DNA from: Chaetoderma sp. LZ-2023a
Taxonomy: Eukaryota > Mollusca > Caudofoveata > Chaetodermatida > Chaetodermatidae
Direction: 5' to 3'
Assembly: GCA_034401795.1 (NCBI GenBank)
Contig: CM067369.1
Location: 139,388,496-139,452,495, forward strand
Length of the DNA: 64,000 nt
Positions 1 through 12,300 of the stretch are shown piece by piece. How positions within the stretch are numbered: the stretch's first letter is position 1; each line of letters opens with the position of its first letter. Below the pieces are notes generated by a model. The model ran no database searches. It had not been told where the DNA came from and saw nothing but the letters and a program-made list of their open reading frames with translations. The position numbers and the translations under genes were made by a program.

Positions 1-76
1 TTCCGCCTTTCCCTCCGGCCTTCCATCTTTCCCTCCAGCCTTCCATCTTTCCCTCCGGCCTTCCATCTTTCCCTCC

Positions 77-116
77 GGCCTTACATCTTTCCAGCCGGAG
101 GGAAAGATGGAAGGCC
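77..116. repeat. Typical Y-to-R junction palindrome (type example)
   Basis: The first complete example of the commonest Y-to-R switch. A 16-bp left arm (77-92, GGCCTTACATCTTTCC) pairs with the right arm at 101-116 at 15 of 16 positions, around an 8-base centre AGCCGGAG. The TTACATC variant directly before the switch and the shortened TTTCCAGCCGG are shared by dozens of switches across the array, so the junction was formed once and copied. Confidence 0.9.
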
Positions 117-212
117 GGAGGGAAAGATGGAAGGCCGGAGGGAAAGATGGAAGGCCGGAGGGAAAGATGGAATGCCGGAGGGAAAGATGGAAGGCCGGAG
201 GGAAAGATGGAA

Positions 213-255
213 GGCTGGAGGGGAAGATGGAAGGAAGGCATCTTTCCCTCCGGCC
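213..255. repeat. Typical R-to-Y junction palindrome (type example)
   Basis: The first complete example of the commonest R-to-Y switch. Arms 213-228 and 240-255 pair at 14 of 16 positions around GGAAGGAAGGC. The extra GGAA before GGCATC and the preceding GGGGAAGATGG unit recur at most R-to-Y switches through at least 28 kb. Other R-to-Y types are GGGAAAGATCCCTCC (as at 1,376) and GAAAGATGCCTTCCTTC (as at 9,832). Confidence 0.9.
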
Positions 256-3200
256 TTCCAACTTTCCACCCGGCCTTCCATCTCTCCCTCCGACATTCCG
301 TCAGTCCCTCCGGCCTTCCGTCTCTCCCTCCAGCCTTCTGTCTCTCCCTTCGTCCTTCCGTCTCTCCCTCAGGCCTTCCGTCTCTCCCTCCGGCCTCCCT
401 CTCTCCCTCCGGCCCTCCCTCTCTCCCTCTGGCCCTCCGTCTCTCCCTCCGGCCATCCGTCTCTCCCTCCGGCCTTCCGTCTCTCCCTCCGGCCTTCCGT
501 CTCTCCCTCTGGCCTTCCCTCTCTCCCTCCGGCCTTCCCTCTCTCCCTCCGGCCTTCCGTCTCTCCCTCCGGCCTTCCATCTCTCCCTCTGGCCTTCCAT
601 CTCTCCCTCCGGCCTTCCTTCTCTCCCTCCGGCATTCCATCTTTCCCTCCGCCCTTCCATCTCTCCCTCCGCCTTTCCATCTCTCCCTCCAGCCTTCCAT
701 CTCTGCCTCCGGCCTTCCATCTTTCCCTCCGGCCTTACATCTTTCCAGCCAGCCTTCCATCTCTCCCTTCGGCCTTCCCTCTCTCCTTCCGGCCTTCCGT
801 CTCTCCCTCTGGCCTTCCGTCTCTCCCTCCGGCCTTCCGTCTCTCCCTCCTGCCTTCCGTCTCTCACTCCGGCCTTCCGTCTCTCCATCCGGCCTTCCAT
901 CTCTCCCTCCAGCCTTCCATCTCTCCCTCCGGCCTTCCATCTTTCCCTCCGGCCTTACATCTTTCCAGCCGGAGGGAAAGATGGAAGGCTGGAGGGAAAG
1001 ATGTAAGGCTGGAGGGAAAGATGTAAGGCTGGAGGGAAAGATGGAAGGCCGGAGGGAAAGATGGAATGCCGGAGGGAAAGATGGAAGGCCGGAGGGAGAG
1101 ATGGAAGGCCGGAGGGAGAGATGGAAGGCCGGAGGGAGAGACGGAAGGCCGGAGGGAGTGACGGAAGGCCGGAGGGAGAGACGGAAGGCCGGAGGGAGAG
1201 ACGGAAGGCCGGAGGGAGAGACGGAAGGAAGGCATCCTTCCCTCCGGCCTTCCATCTTTCCCTCCGGCCTTCCATATCTCCCTCCAGCCTTCCATCACTC
1301 CCTCCGGCTTCCATCATTCCCTCCGACCTTCCATCTTTCTGGCAGGAGGGAAAGATGGAAGGCCGGAGGGAAAGATCCCTCCAGCCTTCCATCTTTCCCT
1401 CCGGCCTTCTATCCTTCCATCCGGCCTTCCATATCTCCCTACGGCCTTCCGTCTCTCCCTCCGGCCTTCCCTCTCTCCCTCCGGCCTTCCGTCTCTCCCT
1501 CCGGCCTTCCGTCTCTCCCTCCGGCCTTCTGTCTCTCCCTCCAGCCTTCCGTCTCTCCCTCCTCCCTTCCATCTCTCCCTCCACCCTTCCATCTCTTCCT
1601 CCGGCCTTCCATCTCTCCCTCCGGCCTTCCAACTCTCCCTCTGGCCTTCCGCCTCTCCCTCTGGCCTTCCGCCTCTCCCACCGGCCTTCCGTCTCTCCCT
1701 CCGGCCTTCCGTTTCTCCCTCCAACCTTCCGTCTCTCCCTCCGGCCTTCCGTCTCTCCCTCCGGCCTTCCGTATTTCCCTCCGGCCTTCCGCCTTTCCCT
1801 CCAGCCTTCCATCTTTCCCTCCAGCCTTCCACCTTTCCCTCCGGCCTTCCATCTTTCCCTCCGGCCTTACATCTTTCCGGCAGGAGGGAAAGATGGAAGG
1901 CCGGAGGGAAAGATCCCTCCAGCCTTCCATCTTTCCCTCTGGCCTTCCATCTTTCCCTCCGGCCTTCCATATCTCCCTTCGGCCTTCCGTCTCTCCCTCC
2001 GGCCTTCCGTCTCTCCCTCCGGCCTTCCGTCTCTCCCTCCGCCCTTCCATCTCTCCCTCCGCCCTTCCATCTCTCCCTCCGGCCTTCCATCTCTCCCTCC
2101 GGCCTTCCAACTCTCCCTCTGGCCTTCCGACTCTCCCTCTGGCCTTCTGCCTCTCCCTCCGGCCTTCCGTCTCTCCCTCCGGCCTTCCGTTTCTCCCTCC
2201 AGCCTTCCGTCTCTCCATCCGGCCTTCCGTCTCTCCCTCCGGCCTTCCGTATTTCCCTCCGGCATTCCGCCTTTCCCTCCGGCCTTCCGTCTTTCCCTCC
2301 AGCCTTCCATCTTTCCCTCCGGCCTTCCATCTTTCCCTCCGGCCTTACATCTTTCCAGCCGGAGGGAAAGATGGAAGGCCGGAGGGAAAGATGACATACC
2401 GGAGGGAAAGATGGAAAGCCATAGGGAAAGATGGAAGGCCGGAGGGAAAGATGGAAGGCCGGAGGGAAAGATGGAAGGCCGGAGGGAAAGATGGAAGGCC
2501 GGAGGGAAAGATGGAAGGCCGGAGGGGAAGATGGAAGGAAGGCATCTTTCCCTCCGACCTTCCATCTTTCCATCCAGCCTTCCATCTCTCCCTCCGACCT
2601 TCCGTCTCTCCCTCCGGCCTTCCGTCTCTCCCTCCAGCCTTCCGTCTCTCCCTTCGTCCTTCCGTCTCTCCCTCCGGCCTTCCGTATCTCCCTCCGGCCT
2701 TCCCTCTCTCCCTCCGGCCCTCCCTCTCTCCCTCCGGCCCTCCGTCTCTCCCTCCGGCCTTCCGTTTCTCCCTCCGGCCTTCCGTCTCTCCGTCCGGCCT
2801 TTCCTCTCTCCCTCCGGCCTTCCCTCTCTCCCTCCGGCCTTCCGTCTCTCCCTCCGGCCTTCCATATCTCCCTCTGGCCTTCCATCTCTCCCTCCGGCCT
2901 TCCATCTCTCCCTCCGGCATTCCATCTTTCCCTCCGCCCTTCCATCATTCCCTCCGCCCTTCCATCTCTCCCTCCAGCCTTCCATCTCTGCCTCCGGCCT
3001 TCCATCTTTCCCTCCGGCCTTACATCTTTCCAGCCGGAGGGAAAGATGGAAGGCCGGAGGGACAGATCGAAGGCCGGAGGGAAAGATGGAAGGAAGGCAT
3101 CTTTCCCTCCGGCCTTCCATCTTTCCATCCAGCCTTCCATCTCTCCCTCCGGCCTTCCCTCTCTCCCTCCGGCCTTCCGTCTCTCCCTCTGGCCTTCTGT

Positions 3201-6200
3201 CTCTCCCTCTGGCCTTCCGTCTCTCCCTCCTGCCTTCCGTCTCTCACTCCGCCTTCCGTTTCTCCCTCCGGCCTTCCGTCTCTCCCTCCGGCCTTCCGTC
3301 TCTCCCTCCGGCCTTCCGTCTTTGCCTCCGGCCTTCCGCCTTTCCCTCCGGCCTTCCGTCTTTCCCTCCGGCCTTCCATCTTTCCCTCCAGCCTTCCATC
3401 TTTCCCTCAGGCCTTACATCTTTCCAGCCGGAGGGAAAGATGGAAGGCCGGAGGGAAATATGGAAGGCCGGAGGGAAAGATGGAAGGCCGGAGGGAAAGA
3501 TGGAATGCCGGAGGGAAAGATGGAAAGCCAGAGGGAAAGATGGAAGGCCGGAGGGAAAGATGGAAGGCCGGAGGGAAAGATGGAAGGCCAGAGGGAAAGA
3601 TGGAAGGCCGGAGGGAAAGATGGAAGGCCGGAGGGAAGGATGGAAGGCCGGAGGGGAAGATGGAAGGAAGGCATCTTTCCCTCCGGCCTTCCATCTTTCC
3701 ATCCGGCCTTCCATCTCTCCCTCCGACATTCCGTCTCTCCCTCCGGCCTTCCGTCTCTCCCTCCAGCCTTCCGTCTCTCCATTCGTCCTTCCGTCTCTCC
3801 CTCCGACCTTCCGTCTCTCCCTCCGGCCTTCCCTCTCTCCATCCGGCCCTCCCTCTCTCCCTCTGTCCCTCCGTCTCTCCCTCCGGCCTTCCGTCTCTCC
3901 CTCCGGCCTTCCGTCTCTCCCTCCGGCCTTCCGTCTCTCCCTCCGGCCTTCCCTCTCTCCCTCCGGCCTTCCCTCTCTCCCTCCGGCCTTCCGTCTCTCC
4001 CTCCGGCCTTCCATCTCTCCCTCCGGCCTTCCATCTCTCCCTCCGGTCTTCCATCTCTCCCTCCGGCATTCCATCTTTCCCTCCGCCCTTCCATCTCTCC
4101 CTCCGCCCTTCCATCTCTCCCTCCAGCCTCCCATCTCTACCTCCAGCCTTCCATCTTTCCCTTCGGCCTTACATCTTTCCAGCCAGCCTTCCATCTCTCC
4201 CTCCGGCCTTCCCTCTCTTCTTCCGGCCTTCCGTCTCTCCCTCTGGACTTCCGTCTCTCCCTCCGGCCTTCCATCTCTCCCTCCTGCCTTCCGTCTCTCA
4301 CTCCGGCCTTCCGTCTCTCCCTCCGGCCTTCTGTCTCTCCCTTCAGCCTTCCATCTCTCCCTCCGGCCTTCCATCTTTCCCTCCGGCCTTACATCTTTCC
4401 AGCCGGAGGGAAAGATGGAAGGCTGGAGGGAAAGATGTAAGGCTGGAGGGAAAGATGTAAGGCTGGAGGGAAAGATGGAAGGCCGTAGGGAAAGATGGAA
4501 GGCCGGAGGGAAAGATGGAAGGCCGGAGGGAGAGATGGAAGGCCGGAGGGAGAGATGGAAGGCCGGAGGCAGAGACGGAAGGCCGGAGGGAGAGACGGAC
4601 GGCCGGAGGGAGAGACGGAAGGCCGGAGGGAGAGACGGAAGGTCGGAGGGAGAGACGGAAGGAAGGCATCTTTCCCTCCGGCCTTCCATCTTTCCCTCCG
4701 GCCTTCCATCTTTCCCTCCGGCCTTCCATCTTTCCCTCCGGCCTTCCATATCTCCCTCCAGCCTTCCATCACTCCCTCCGGCCTTACATCTTTCCCATCG
4801 GCCTTCCATCTTTCCGGCAGGAGGGAAAGATGGAAGGCTGGAGGGAAAGATCCCTCCAGCCTTCCATCTTTCCCTCTGGCCTTCCGTCTCTCCCTCCGGC
4901 CTGCCGTCTCTCCCTCCGGCCTTCCGTCTCTCCCTCCGCCCTTCCATCTCTCCCTCCGCCCTTCCATCTCTCCCTCCGGCCTTCCATCTCTCCCTCCGGC
5001 CTTCCAACTCTCGCTCTGGCCTTCCGACTCTCCCTCTGGCCTTCCGCCTCTCCCTCCGGCCTTCCGTCTCTCCCTCCGGCCTTCCGTTTCTCCCTCCAGC
5101 CTTCCGTCTCTCCCTCCGGCCTTCCGTCTCTCCCTCCGGCCTTCCGTATTTCCCTCCGGCATTCCGCCTTTCCCTCCGGCCTTCCGTCTTTCCCTCCAGC
5201 CTTCCATCTTTCCCTCCGGCCTTCCATCTTTCCCTCCGGCCTTACATCTTTCCAGCCAGAGGGAAATATGGAAGGCCGGAGGGAAAGATGACATACCGGA
5301 GGGAAAGATGGAAAGCCATAGGGAAAGATGGAAGGCCGGAGGGAAAGATGGAAGGCCGGAGGGAAAGATGGAAGGCCGGAGGGAAAGATGGAAGGCCGGA
5401 GGGAAAGATGGAAGGCCGGAGGGAAAGATGGAAGGCCGGAGGGGAAGATGGAAGGAAGGCATCTTTCCCTCCGGCCTTCCATCTTTCCATCCAGCCTTCC
5501 ATCTTTCCCTCCGACCTTCCGTCTCTCCCTCCGGCCTTCCGTCTCTCCCTCCAGCCTTCCGTCTCCCCCTTCGTCCTTCCGTCTCTCCCTCCGGCCTTCC
5601 GTATCTCCCTCCGGCCTTCCCTCTCTCCCTCCGGCCCTCCCTCTCTCCCTCCGGCCCTCCGTCTCTCCCTCCGGCCTTCCGTTTCGCCCTCCGGCCTTCC
5701 GTCTCTCCCTCCGGCATTCCGTCTCTCCCTCCGGCCTTCCCTCTCTCCCTCCGGCCTTCCCTCTCTCCCTCCGGCCTTCCGTTTCTCCCTCCAGCCTTCC
5801 ATCTCTCCCTCCAGCCTTCCATCTCTGCCTCCGGCCTTCCATCTTTCCCTCCGGCCTTACATCTTTCCAGCCGGAGGGAAAGCTGGAAGGCCGGAGGGAC
5901 AGATCGAAGGCCGGAGGGAAAGATGGAAGGAAGGCATCTTTCCCTCCGGCCTTCCATCTTTCGATCCAGCCTTCCATCTCTCCCTCCGGCCTTCCCTCTC
6001 TCCCTCCGGCCTTCCGTCTCTCCCTCTGGCCTTCCGACTCTCCCTCTGGCCTTCCGCCTCTCCCTCCGGCCTTCCGTCTCTCCCTCCGGCCTTCCGTTTC
6101 TCCCTCCAGCCTTCCGTCTCTCCCTCTGGCCTTCCATCTCTCCCTCCGGCCTTCCATCTCTCCCTCCGGCATTCCATCTTTCCCTCCGCCCTTCCATCTC

Positions 6201-9200
6201 TCCCTCCGCCCTTCCATCTCTCCCTCCAGCCTTCCATCTCTGCCTCCGGCCTTCCATCTTTCCCTCCGGCCTTACATCTTTCCAGCTGGAGGGAAAGATG
6301 GAAGGCCGGAGGGACAGATCGAAGGCCGGAGGGAAAGATGGAAGGAAGGCATCTTTCCGTCCGGCCTTCCATCTTTCCATCCAGCCTTCCATCTCTCCCT
6401 CCGGCCTTCCCTCTTTCCCTCCGGCCTTCCGTCTCTCCCTCTGGCCTTCCGTCTCTCCCTCTGGCCTTCCGTCTCTCCCTCCTGCCTTCCGTCTCTCACT
6501 CCACCTTCCGTTTCTCCCTCCGGCCTTCCGTCTCTCCCTCCGGCCTTCCGTCTCTCCCTCCGGCCTTCCGTCTTTGCCTCCGGCCTTCCGCCTTTCCCTC
6601 TGGCCTTCCGTCTTTCCCTCCGGCCTTCCATCTTTCCCTCCAGCCTTCCATCTTTCCCTCCGGCCTTACATCTTTCCAGCCGGAGGGAAAGATGGAAGGC
6701 CGGAGGGAAATATGGAAGGCCGGAGGGAAAGATGGAAGGCCGGAGGGAAAGATGGAATGCCGGAGGGAAAGATGGAAAGCCATAGGGAAAGATGGAAGGC
6801 CGGATGGAAAGATGGAAGGCCGGAGGGAAAGATGGAAGGCCAGAGGGAAAGATGGAAGGCCGGAGGGAAAGATGGAAGGCCGGAGGGAAGGATGGAAGGC
6901 CGGAGGGGAAGATGGAAGGAAGGCATCTTTCCCTCCGGCCTTCCATCTTTCCATCCGGCCTTCCATCTCTCCCTCCGACATTCCGTCTATCCCTCCGGCC
7001 TTCCGTCTCGCCCTCCAGCCTTCCGTCTCTCCATTCGTCCTTCCGTCTCTCCCTCCGGCCTTCCGTCTCTCCCTCCGGCCTTCCCTCTCTCCTTCCGGCC
7101 CTCCCTCTCTCCCTCTGTCCCTCCGTCTCTCCCTCCGGCCTTCCGTCTCTCCCTCCGGCCTTCCGTCTCTCCCTCCGGCCTTCCGTCTCTCCCTCCGGCC
7201 TTCCCTCTCTCCCTCCGGCCTTCCCTCTCTCCCTCCGGCCTTCCGTCTCTCCATCCGGCCTTCCATCTCTCCCTCCGGCCTTCCATCTCTCCCTCCGGTC
7301 TTCCATCTCTCCCTCCGGCATTCCATCTTTCCCTCCGCCCTTCCATCTCTCCCTCCGCCCTTCCATCTCTCCCTCCAGCCTCCCATCTCTGCCTCCAGCC
7401 TTCCATCTTTCCCTTCGGCCTTACATCTTTCCAGCCAGCCTTCCAACTCTCCCTCCGGCCTTCCCTCTCTTCTTCCGGCCTTCCGTCTCTCCCTCTGGCC
7501 TTCCGTCTCTCCCTCCGGCCTTCCGTCTCTCCCTCCTGCCTTCCGTCTCTCACTCCGACCTTCCGTCTCTCCCTCCGGCCTTCCGTCTCTCCCTCCAGCC
7601 TTCCATCTCTCCCTCCGGCCTTCCATCTTTCCCTCCGGCCTTACATCTTTCCAGCCGGAGGGAAAGATGGAAGGCTGGATGGAAAGATGTAAGGCTGGAG
7701 GGAAAGATGTAAGGCTGGAGGGAAAGATGGAAGGCCGTAGGGAAAGATGGAGGGCCGGAGGGAAAGATGGATGGCCGGAGGGAGAGATGGAAGGCCGGAG
7801 GGAGAGATGGAAGGCCGGAGGCAGAGACGGAAGGCCGGAGGGAGAGACGGAAGGCCGGAGGGAGAGACGGAAGGCCGGAGGGAGAGACGGAAGGCCGGAG
7901 GGAGAAACGGAAGGCGGAGTGAGAGACGGAAGGCAGGAGGGGAAGATGGAAGGAAGGCATCTTTCCCTCCGGCCTTCCATCTTTCCATCCAGCCTTCCAT
8001 CTCTCCCTCCGACCTTCCGTCTCTCCCTCCGGCCTTCCGTCTCTCCCTCCAGCCTTCCGTCTCTCCCTTCGTCCTTCCGTCTCTCCCTCCGGCCTTCCGT
8101 ATCTCCCTCCGGCCTTCCCTCTCTCCCTCCGGCCCTCCCTCTCTCCCTCCGGCCCTCCGTCTCTCCCTCCGGCCTTCCGTTTCTCCCTCCGGCCTTCCGT
8201 CTCTCCCTCCGGCATTCCGTCTCTCCCTCCGGCCTTCCCTCTCTCCCTCCGGCCTTCCCTCTCTCCCTCCGGCCTTCCGTTTCTCCCTCCAGCCTTCCAT
8301 CTCTCCCTCCAGCCTTCCATCTCTGCCTCCGGCCTTCCATCTTTCCCTCCGGCCTTACATCTTTCCAGCCGGAGGGAAAGATGGAAGGCCGGAGGGACAG
8401 ATCGAAGGCCGGAGAGAAAGATGGAAGGAAGGCATCTTTCCCTCCGGCCTTCCATCTTTCCATCCATCCTTCCATATCTCCCTCCGGCCTTCCCTCTCTC
8501 CTTCCGGCCCTCCCTCTCTCCCTCTGTCCCTCCGTCTCTCCCTCCAGCCTTCCGTCTCTCCCTCCGGCCTTCCGTCTCTCCCTCCGGCCTTCCGTCTCTC
8601 CCTCCGGCCTTCCCTCTCTCCCTCCGGCCTTCCCTCTCTCCCTCCGGCCTTCCGTCTCTCCATCCGGCCTTCCATCTCTCCCTCCGGCCTTCCATCTCTC
8701 CCTCCGGTCTTCCATCTCTCCCTCCGGCATTCCATCTTTCCCTCCGCCCTTCCATCTCTCCCTCCGCCCTTCCATCTCTCCCTCCAGCCTCCCATCTCTG
8801 CCTCCAGCCTTCCATCTTTCCCTTCGGCCTTACATCTTTCCAGCCAGCCTTCCAACTCTCCCTCCGGCCTTCCCTCTCTTCTTCCGGCCTTCCGTCTCTC
8901 ACTCCGGCCTTCCGTCTCTCCCTCCGGCCTTCCGTCTCTCCCTCCAGCCTTCCATCTCTCCCTCCGGCCTTCCATCTTTCCCTCCGGCCTTACATCTTTC
9001 CAGCCGGAGGGAAAGATGGAAGGCTGGAGGGAAAGATGTAAGGCTGGAGGGAAAGATGTAAGGCTGGAGGGAAAGATGGAAGGCCGTAGGGAAAGATGGA
9101 AGGCCGGAGGGAAAGATGGAAGGCCGGAGGGAGAGATGGAAGGCCGGAGGGAGAGATGGAAGGCCGGAGGCAGAGACGGAAGGCCGGAGGGAGAGACGGA

Positions 9201-9306
9201 AGGCCGGAGGGAGAGACGGAAGGCCGGAGGGAGAGACGGAAGGCCGGAGGGAGAAACGGAAGGCGGAGTGAGAGACGGAAGGCAGGAGGGGAAGATGGAA
9301 GGAAGG

Positions 9307-12300
9307 CATCTTTCCCTCCGGCCTTCCATCTTTCCATCCAGCCTTCCATCTCTCCCTCCGACCTTCCATCTCTCCCTCCGGCCTTCCGTCTCTCCCTCCA
9401 GCCTTCCGTCTCTCCCTTCGTCCTTCCGTCTCTCCCTCCGGCCTTCCCTCTCTCCCTCCGGCCTTCCGTCTCTCCCTCCGCCCTTCCGTCTCTCCCTCCG
9501 ACCTTCCGTCTCTCCCTCCGGCCTTCCCTCTCTCCCTCCGGCCTTCCGTCTCTCCCTCCGCCCTTCCGTCTCTCCCTCGGGCCTTCCGTCTCTCCCTCCG
9601 CCCTTCCGTCTCTCCCTCCGACCTTCCGTCTCTCCCTCTGGCGTTCCATCTCTCCCTCCGGCCTTCCATCTCTCCCTCCGGCCTTCCATCTCTCCCTCCG
9701 GCCTTCCCTCTCTCCCTCCGGCCTTCCGTCTCTCCCTCCGCCCTTCCGTCTCTCCCTCCGACCTTACATCTTTCCAGCCGGAGGGAAAGATGGAAGGCCG
9801 GAGGGAAAGATGGAAGGCTGGAGGGAAAGATGCCTTCCTTCTGTCTCTCCCTCCGGCCTTCCGTCTCTCCCTCCGGCCTTCCGTCTCTCCCTCCGCCCTT
9901 CCGTCTCTCCCTCCGACCTTCCGTCTCTCCCTCTGGCGTTCCATCTCTCCCTCCGGCCTTCCATCTCTCCCTCCGGCCTTCCATCTCTCCCTCCGGCCTT
10001 CCATCTCTCCCTCCGCCCTTCCATCTCTCCCTCCGCCCTTCCATCTCTCCCTCCGGCCTTCCATCTCTCCCTCCTGCCTTCCAACTCTCCATCTGGCCTT
10101 CCGCCTCTCCCTCTGGCCTTCCGCCTCTCCCTCCAGCCTTCCGTCTCTCCCTCCAGCCTTCCGTTTCTCCCTCCGGCCTTCCGTCTCTCCCTCCATCCTT
10201 CCGCCTTTCCCTCCGTCCGTCCGCCTTTCCCTCCGGCCTTACATCTTTCCAGCCGGAGGGAAAGATGGAAGGCCGGAGGGAAAGATGGAAGGCTGGAGGG
10301 AAAGATGGAATGCCGGAGGGAAAGATGGAAAGCCATAGGGAAAGATGGAAGGCCGGAGGGAAAGATGGAAGGCTGGAGGGAAAGACGGAAGGCCGGAGGG
10401 AGAGATGGAAGGCCGGATGGAGAGACGGAAGGCCGGAGGGAGAGACGGAAGGCTGGAGGGAGAGACGGAAGGCCGGAGGGAGAGACGGAAGGCCGGAGGG
10501 AGAGAGGGAAGGCCGGAGGGAGAGACGGAAGGCCGGAGGGAGAGACGGAAGGAAGGCATCTTTCCCTCCGGCCTTCCATCTTTCCCTCCGGCCTTCCATC
10601 TTTCCCTCCGGCCTTCCATCTTTCCCTCCGGCCTTCCATATCTCCCTCCAGCCTTCCATCTCTCCCTCCGGCCTTCCATCTTTCCCTCCGGCCTTCCATC
10701 TTTCCGGCAGGAGGGAAAGATGGAAGGCCGGAGGGAAAGATCCCTCCAGCCTTCCATCTTTCCCTCCGGCCTTCCATCTTTCCCTCCGGCCTTCCATATC
10801 TCCCTACGCATTCCGTCTCTCCCTCGGGCCTTCCCTCTCTCCCTCCGGCCTTCCGTCTCTCCCTCCGGCCTTCCGTCTCTCCCTCCGGCCTTCCGTCTCT
10901 CCCTCCGGCCTTCCGTCTCTCCCTCCGCACTTCCGTCTCTCCCTCCGGCCTTCCTTCTCTCCCTCTGGCCTTCCATCTCCCCCTCCGGCCTTCCATCTCT
11001 CCCTCCGGCCTTCCATCTCTCCCTCCGGCCTTCCATCTCTCCCTCCGCCCTTCCATCTCTGCCTCCGCCCTTCCATCTCTCCCTCCGGCATTCTATCTCT
11101 CCCTCCGGCCTTCCAACTCTCCCTCTGGCCTTCCGCCTCTCCCTCCGGCCTTCCGTCTCTCCCTCCGGCCTTCCCTCTCTCCCTCCGGCCTTCCCTCTCT
11201 CCCTCCGGCCTTCCGTCTTTACTCCGGCCTTCCCTCTCTCCCTCCAGCATTCTGTCTCTCCCTCCGGACTTCCGTCTCTCCCTCCGGACTTCTGTCTCTC
11301 CCTCCGGCCTTCCGTCTCTCCCTCCGGCCTTCCGTCTCTCACTCCGGCCTTGCGTCTCTCCCTCCGGCATTCCGTCTCTCCCTCCGGCCTGCCGTCTCTC
11401 CCTCCAGCCTTCCGTCTCTCCCTCTGGCCTTCCGTCTCTCCCTCCGGCCTTCCGTCTTTCCCTCCGGCTGGAAAGATGGAAGGCCGGAGGGAAAGATGGA
11501 AGGCCGGTGGGATCTTTCCCTCTGGGCTTCCATCTTTCCCTCCTGCCGGAAAGATGGAAGGCCGGAGGGAAAGATGGAAGGCTGGAGGGAAAGATGGAAG
11601 GCCGCAGGGAAATACGGAAGGCCGGAGTGAGAGACGGAAGGCCGGAGAGAGAGACGGAAGGCCGGAGAGAGAGATGGAAGGCCGGAGAGAGAGATGGAAG
11701 GCCGGAGGGAGAGATGGAAGGTCGGAGGGAGAGATGGAAGGCCGGAGCGAGAGATGGAAGGCCGGAGCGAGAGATGGAATGCCGGAGCGAGAGAAGGAAG
11801 GAAGTAGCGAGAGATGGAAGGCTGGAGCGAGAGATGGAAGGCCGGAGCGAGAGACGGAAGGCCGGAGCGAGAGACGGAAGGCCGGAGCGAGAGAAGGAAG
11901 GCCGGAGCGAGAGAAGGAAGGGTGGAGGGAGAGACGGAAGGCCGGAGGGAGATATAGAAGGCCGGAGGGAAAGATGGAAGGCCGGAGGAAAAGATGGAAG
12001 GCCGGAGGGAAAGATGGAAGGCCGGAGGGGAAGATGGAAGGAAGGCATCTTTCCCTCCAGCCTTCCATCTTTCCATCCAGCCTTCCAGCTATCCCTCCGG
12101 CCTTCCCTCTCTCCCTCCGGCCTTCCGTCTCTCCCTCTGGCCTTCCGTCTCTCCCTCTGGCCTTCTGTCTCTCCCTCCTGCCTTCCATCTCTCCCTCCGG
12201 CCTTCCCTCTCTCCCTCCGGCCTTCCGTCTCTCCCTCTGGCCTTCCGTCTCTCCCTCCGCCCTTCTGTCTCTCCCTCCTGCCTTCCGTCTCTCCCTCCTG

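Larger units (their letters stand above)
1..9306. repeat. Mosaic region 1 of the array
   Basis: Approximate R blocks (purine strand on +): 94-238, 969-1233, 1341-1376, 1879-1913, 2358-2543, 3033-3098, 3427-3671, 4402-4668, 4818-4850, 5254-5459, 5870-5936, 6286-6351, 6679-6925, 7661-7957, 8369-8433 and 9003-9306. All sequence between them is Y orientation. R blocks of about 65 bp (3033, 5870, 6286, 8369) share a GGGACAGATCGAAGG variant and are clearly copies of one another. A paired GATGTAAGGCTGGAGGG motif near 1,006, 4,440, 7,692 and 9,041 marks repeated higher-order units, with spacings of about 3,434, 3,252 and 1,349 bp. The Y block at about 5,460-5,869 is nearly repeated at 7,958-8,368. 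No gene is present. Confidence 0.85.

Noticed and set aside
1061..9061. Giant open frames within the array, the longest about 2,666 codons, with many others on both strands.
   Set aside because: The 20-bp consensus has no stop codon in six frames, so open frames are automatic. They overlap one another on both strands, start only at repeat-borne ATGs, cross orientation switches, and swap between Pro/Ser-rich and Arg/Glu-rich repeats with no domain.
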